The translations under genes were made by a program, and so were the position numbers. Below, piece after piece: positions 61,696 through 64,000 of a DNA stretch of 64,000 nt (positions are counted from its first letter, which is position 1; each line of letters begins with the position of its first letter). Below the pieces are notes generated by a model that searched no databases, was not told the DNA's origin, and worked only from the letters and a program-made list of their open reading frames with translations. Source of the DNA: Microbacterium terrisoli (GTDB lineage: Bacteria > Actinomycetota > Actinomycetes > Actinomycetales > Microbacteriaceae); NCBI RefSeq assembly GCF_030866805.1, contig NZ_CP133019.1:3561520-3625519 (forward strand), read 5' to 3'.

Positions 61696-62862
61696 TCAGG
61701 ATCCGGATCGTGGGCCGTCGGCAGGCTTGCTCGGCGATCGTGGGCCGTCGGCAGGCTTGCTCGGCGACGGCCCCGACGGATTCTGCTTCGCGGCCTGCTT
61801 CTTGGCGCGCTGCTTGTTCACCGGCTGCTGACGCTTGGGCGCCGCCGCCTTCGCCTTCTCCGCTTCTTCCAGCAGACGCTGCTGCTCGGCGACATACTTC
61901 TCCATCGGGACGATCTTGCCGTTGGAGTCCAGTGCCTTGCCGCGCTTGGCCAATCGCTCTTCGCGTTCCTTGGCTGCCTGTGACCCCGGCGTCGGCAGAT
62001 TTCGAATCACCATGAACTGCTGCACCGCGGTCCAGATGTTGCTGGTGAACCAGTAGATGACGACACCGAGCGGGAAGAAGACACCCGAGAACACGAAGGC
62101 GAACGGCAGGACGTAGACCATCATCCGCTGCATCTTGTACGCCTGGCCCTGCTTGGCCTCCGGCGACAGGTTCTTCGACACGATCTGCAGCTGCGTGAAG
62201 AACTGCGAGGCGATCATCAGCACGACCAGGGTGACCATGATCGCCACGGTCGTCTCCCAGCCGTCAGGCTTGAAGTCGATCGTGTCCTTCAGCGACTCAT
62301 GCAGCGACGCGACGCCGAACAGCTTGGCGTTGTAGAACTCCTGTGTGAGTTCCGGGGTCAGCCAGAAGATGCCGCCGTGGCCGGCCTCGGCGTTCGATTT
62401 GATCGAAGAGAGCACGCTGTACAACGAGAAGAACACCGGCATCTGAACAAGGATCGGCAGACAGCCCGAGACGGGGGACGTGCCGTTCTTCTTGTACATG
62501 GCCATCGTCTCGCGACTCATGGCCTCCCGGGAGAGCTGGTCGCGCTTGCCCTTGTACTTCTCTTGGATCTTCTTGAGCTCCGGCGCGATCTCCATCATCT
62601 TGCGCTGACTCTTGATCTGCTTGACGAACAGCGGCACCAGGGCCGCGCGGACGACGATAACCAGCCCAATGATAGAAAAAACCCAGGTCAGACCGGAAGA
62701 TGGGTTCATTCCGAGAGCGGAGAACAACCAGTGGAAAGCGACCAGAATCGCCTCAACGCCCCACTTCAGCGGCCAGAGTACGAACCCGATGGGGTCGAAC
62801 CCGCCGGATGCGGCGGGCGTCGGCGAGGGTGTGCTCGCGGCGAGAAACAGCAGATCCTGCAA
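61696..62862 (-). CDS. yidC: Membrane protein insertase YidC
   Basis: A 388-residue YidC/Oxa1 insertase. It has five core membrane segments, including IGFVLWPLKWGVEAILVAFHWLF and LTWVFSIIGLVIVVRAALVPLFVKQ, where the positively charged Arg of the substrate groove is in VVRAALVP. The family block GCLPILVQMPVFFSLYSVL follows. The C-terminal tail is Lys/Ala/Pro-rich and ends with a duplicated SKPADGPRSP unit. Translation starts at TTG 62862 after AAAGGA. It lies 4 bases from yidD. Confidence 0.94.
   Translation of the reverse strand: MQDLLFLAASTPSPTPAASGGFDPIGFVLWPLKWGVEAILVAFHWLFSALGMNPSSGLTWVFSIIGLVIVVRAALVPLFVKQIKSQRKMMEIAPELKKIQEKYKGKRDQLSREAMSRETMAMYKKNGTSPVSGCLPILVQMPVFFSLYSVLSSIKSNAEAGHGGIFWLTPELTQEFYNAKLFGVASLHESLKDTIDFKPDGWETTVAIMVTLVVLMIASQFFTQLQIVSKNLSPEAKQGQAYKMQRMMVYVLPFAFVFSGVFFPLGVVIYWFTSNIWTAVQQFMVIRNLPTPGSQAAKEREERLAKRGKALDSNGKIVPMEKYVAEQQRLLEEAEKAKAAAPKRQQPVNKQRAKKQAAKQNPSGPSPSKPADGPRSPSKPADGPRSGS
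61706..61765. repeat. 30-bp perfect tandem duplication in the yidC 3' end
   Basis: Two identical 30-base copies, 61706-61735 and 61736-61765. The frame is kept, adding ten residues to the basic C-terminal tail. Confidence 0.95.
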
Positions 62863-62866
62863 CGGA

Positions 62867-63223
62867 TCAGTCCTTTCTGAGGGGCACGACGAATCCGTGC
62901 GGAGTCAGCTCGTGACGGAAGTTTCGGTGCAGCGGAACGTCGTCGACGCCGCCCGCAGCCCACGGGTGGCAACGAGCGATGCGCCATGCGGCAAGGGCAG
63001 CGCCCTTGACGGCACCGTGCTGCTGCACTGCACCGACCGCATACGCCGAGCACGACGGGTAGTACCGGCAGACATCACCGTAGGTGTGAGAGATGGTGGC
63101 CCGGTAGCCGTGCAGGAAGGCGAGCACGGCATTGCGGGGCAGCAGTGGGATGCCGCGCCACAGCGTGTCAGTGGAGAAATGGCCACTGCCGAGATACGCC
63201 GCCGGCAGCGTTGCGACGCTCAT
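62867..63223 (-). CDS. yidD: Membrane protein insertion efficiency factor YidD
   Basis: A 118-residue YidD with the Cys-rich core [40 protein letters not shown], which matches the family CRFxPTCSxYxxxAIxxxGxxKGxxLxxxRIxRCxP pattern. It acts at the inner membrane near YidC. Its ATG overlaps the rnpA stop (ATGA). Confidence 0.93.
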   Translation of the reverse strand: MSVATLPAAYLGSGHFSTDTLWRGIPLLPRNAVLAFLHGYRATISHTYGDVCRYYPSCSAYAVGAVQQHGAVKGAALAAWRIARCHPWAAGGVDDVPLHRNFRHELTPHGFVVPLRKD

Positions 63224-63555
63224 GCGGCCCTCCGTGCAAGACAGCGCTGTACTTCGGTCGCCAGATCGGCGAAGTCTGCGGTCGCAGCAGACGGCCGCGC
63301 CCGGATGACCACATCGGCGCCCGGGCGTACTCCGGAAAGCGACTGCGCGCAGACAGCCTTCAGTCGACGACGCACGGTGTTGCGGGTGACAGCAGAACCC
63401 ACCTGTTTGCTCACGATGAACCCGAACCGCGGCGCGCGGTCTTCGCCCGAAGCCACGACGTACGTCACGGTCCGTGGCCCGGCACACTTCATGCCCCGAC
63501 GGACGACGGCCTTGTATTCCGCCCCGCGGGTCAGTCGGTTCGGCCTCGCGAGCAC
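63220..63555 (-). CDS. rnpA: Ribonuclease P protein component
   Basis: A 111-residue RnpA. It has the start [20 protein letters not shown], the RNR motif region [20 protein letters not shown], and [17 protein letters not shown]. It binds the catalytic RNA to trim tRNA 5' ends. A GTG start at 63555 is used because upstream in-frame sequence is antisense to rpmH. It lies 10 bases after rpmH. Confidence 0.92.
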   Translation of the reverse strand: MLARPNRLTRGAEYKAVVRRGMKCAGPRTVTYVVASGEDRAPRFGFIVSKQVGSAVTRNTVRRRLKAVCAQSLSGVRPGADVVIRARPSAATADFADLATEVQRCLARRAA

Positions 63556-63565
63556 CTCAGTGATG

Positions 63566-63703
63566 TCAGGCCGAAAGCTCGCTGCGGCCCTTGCCGCGGC
63601 GGGCCGAAAGGATGGCACGACCGGCGCGAGTGCGCATGCGGGCACGGAAACCGTGCTTCTTCGCGCGACGACGGTTGTTGGGCTGGAAAGTGCGCTTGCT
63701 CAT
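63566..63703 (-). CDS. rpmH: 50S ribosomal protein L34
   Basis: A 45-residue basic protein, [19 protein letters not shown], continuing [26 protein letters not shown], a textbook L34. It is the first gene of the rpmH-rnpA-yidD-yidC string reading away from the presumed origin. Confidence 0.97.
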   Translation of the reverse strand: MSKRTFQPNNRRRAKKHGFRARMRTRAGRAILSARRGKGRSELSA

Positions 63704-63753
63704 GAATAGACTCCGGAAGTTCACCGGGTCGTGTGCCCGGAGATGACGAAGAG

Positions 63754-63780
63754 GGACTACGCCACGGGGGCATAAGTCAA
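63754..63780 (-). promoter_or_regulatory. Candidate rpmH promoter
   Basis: On the minus strand TTGACT (63780-63775) is followed by TAGTCC (63759-63754) with a 15-base spacer, about 50 bases upstream of the rpmH ATG. The -10 is weak. Confidence 0.4.
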
Positions 63781-63838
63781 CCGACTAAGGCTACGTCCTG
63801 CGGCAGGAGAACTCAAACCAGACCAGAAGGCTCCCACA

Positions 63839-63949
63839 TTATCCACAGGTGTGGACAGCGTGCCGTCAGACACACCGTCGCCCGGTTCTACAGTGGGGTT
63901 TGCTCTCTGAGCGGCGCCTGACTAGCGTTGCTCGGGCAAGTTATCCACA
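63839..63949. other. DnaA boxes; left part of the presumed oriC
   Basis: Consensus TTATCCACA occurs at 63839-63847 and 63941-63949, with a weaker TGTGGACAG at 63850-63858. Placement upstream of rpmH, where dnaA is expected just outside the window on the plus strand, supports an origin region. 63950-64000 shows nothing further. Confidence 0.7.
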
Positions 63950-64000
63950 GGCGCAACGGCATCCATCGTCTGCGTCGAACACCGATCAGCCGGGGGGCTC

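Overview
The window is about 64 kb of high-GC actinobacterial chromosome. Codon use, protein family variants and gene order point to Microbacteriaceae, most likely Microbacterium or a close relative; this is inferred from gene content, not from a marker-gene search. The right end reads parB-parA-rsmG-jag-yidC-yidD-rnpA-rpmH, all on the minus strand, followed by DnaA boxes. That is the classical arrangement just upstream of dnaA, so the window ends inside or next to oriC.

Layout. 1-10 kb is accessory: a chloramphenicol acetyltransferase cut by the window edge, a DUF222/HNH endonuclease, a 5'-degraded peptidase E, an SRPBCC protein, an AAA ATPase/VWA pair, a methyltransferase, and two divergent oxidoreductase/TetR pairs with clear palindromic operators. 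10.9-18 kb is replication and translation: dnaB, then rplI-rpsR-ssb-rpsF. A plus-strand cell-surface locus separates dnaB from rplI: a hydrophobic exported protein and a sortase-anchored protein with seven cysteine-free chaplin-like repeats. 18-28.9 kb holds a TetR-controlled SDR/hydrolase pair, an M64 metalloprotease, two unknown paired genes, a TMEM175-type channel, a Cds1-like PLP enzyme, a transporter remnant, and the KDG kinase/KDPG aldolase pair.

29-34.7 kb is a complete oligopeptide ABC importer. 35-40.8 kb has an M6 metalloprotease, two lipoproteins (one TlpA-like), a LysR regulator divergent from an orphan protein that faintly resembles the C-terminus of PutA, and a GntR/FCD regulator. 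40.9-43.7 kb is a polar amino acid ABC importer. 43.9-47.6 kb is an ABC-2 exporter with a DesK/DesR-type two-component system. From 47.6 kb the near-origin core begins: CCA-adding enzyme, a methyltransferase, a DUF6049 protein, murJ, trxB, trxA, parB, parA, a 1.9-kb gene-free stretch rich in parS, rsmG, jag, yidC, yidD, rnpA and rpmH.

Most notable: (1) the chaplin-like surface locus between rplI and dnaB; (2) nine full or degenerate parS sites in 2.6 kb, with two touching the parA and rsmG start codons; (3) a 25-bp tandem duplication that frameshifts jag, and a 30-bp in-frame duplication in the neighbouring yidC; (4) a DnaA-box cluster upstream of dnaB, about 51 kb from the presumed origin; (5) several long intergenic inverted repeats. 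No tRNA, rRNA, CRISPR array, prophage or intact insertion sequence was recognised.
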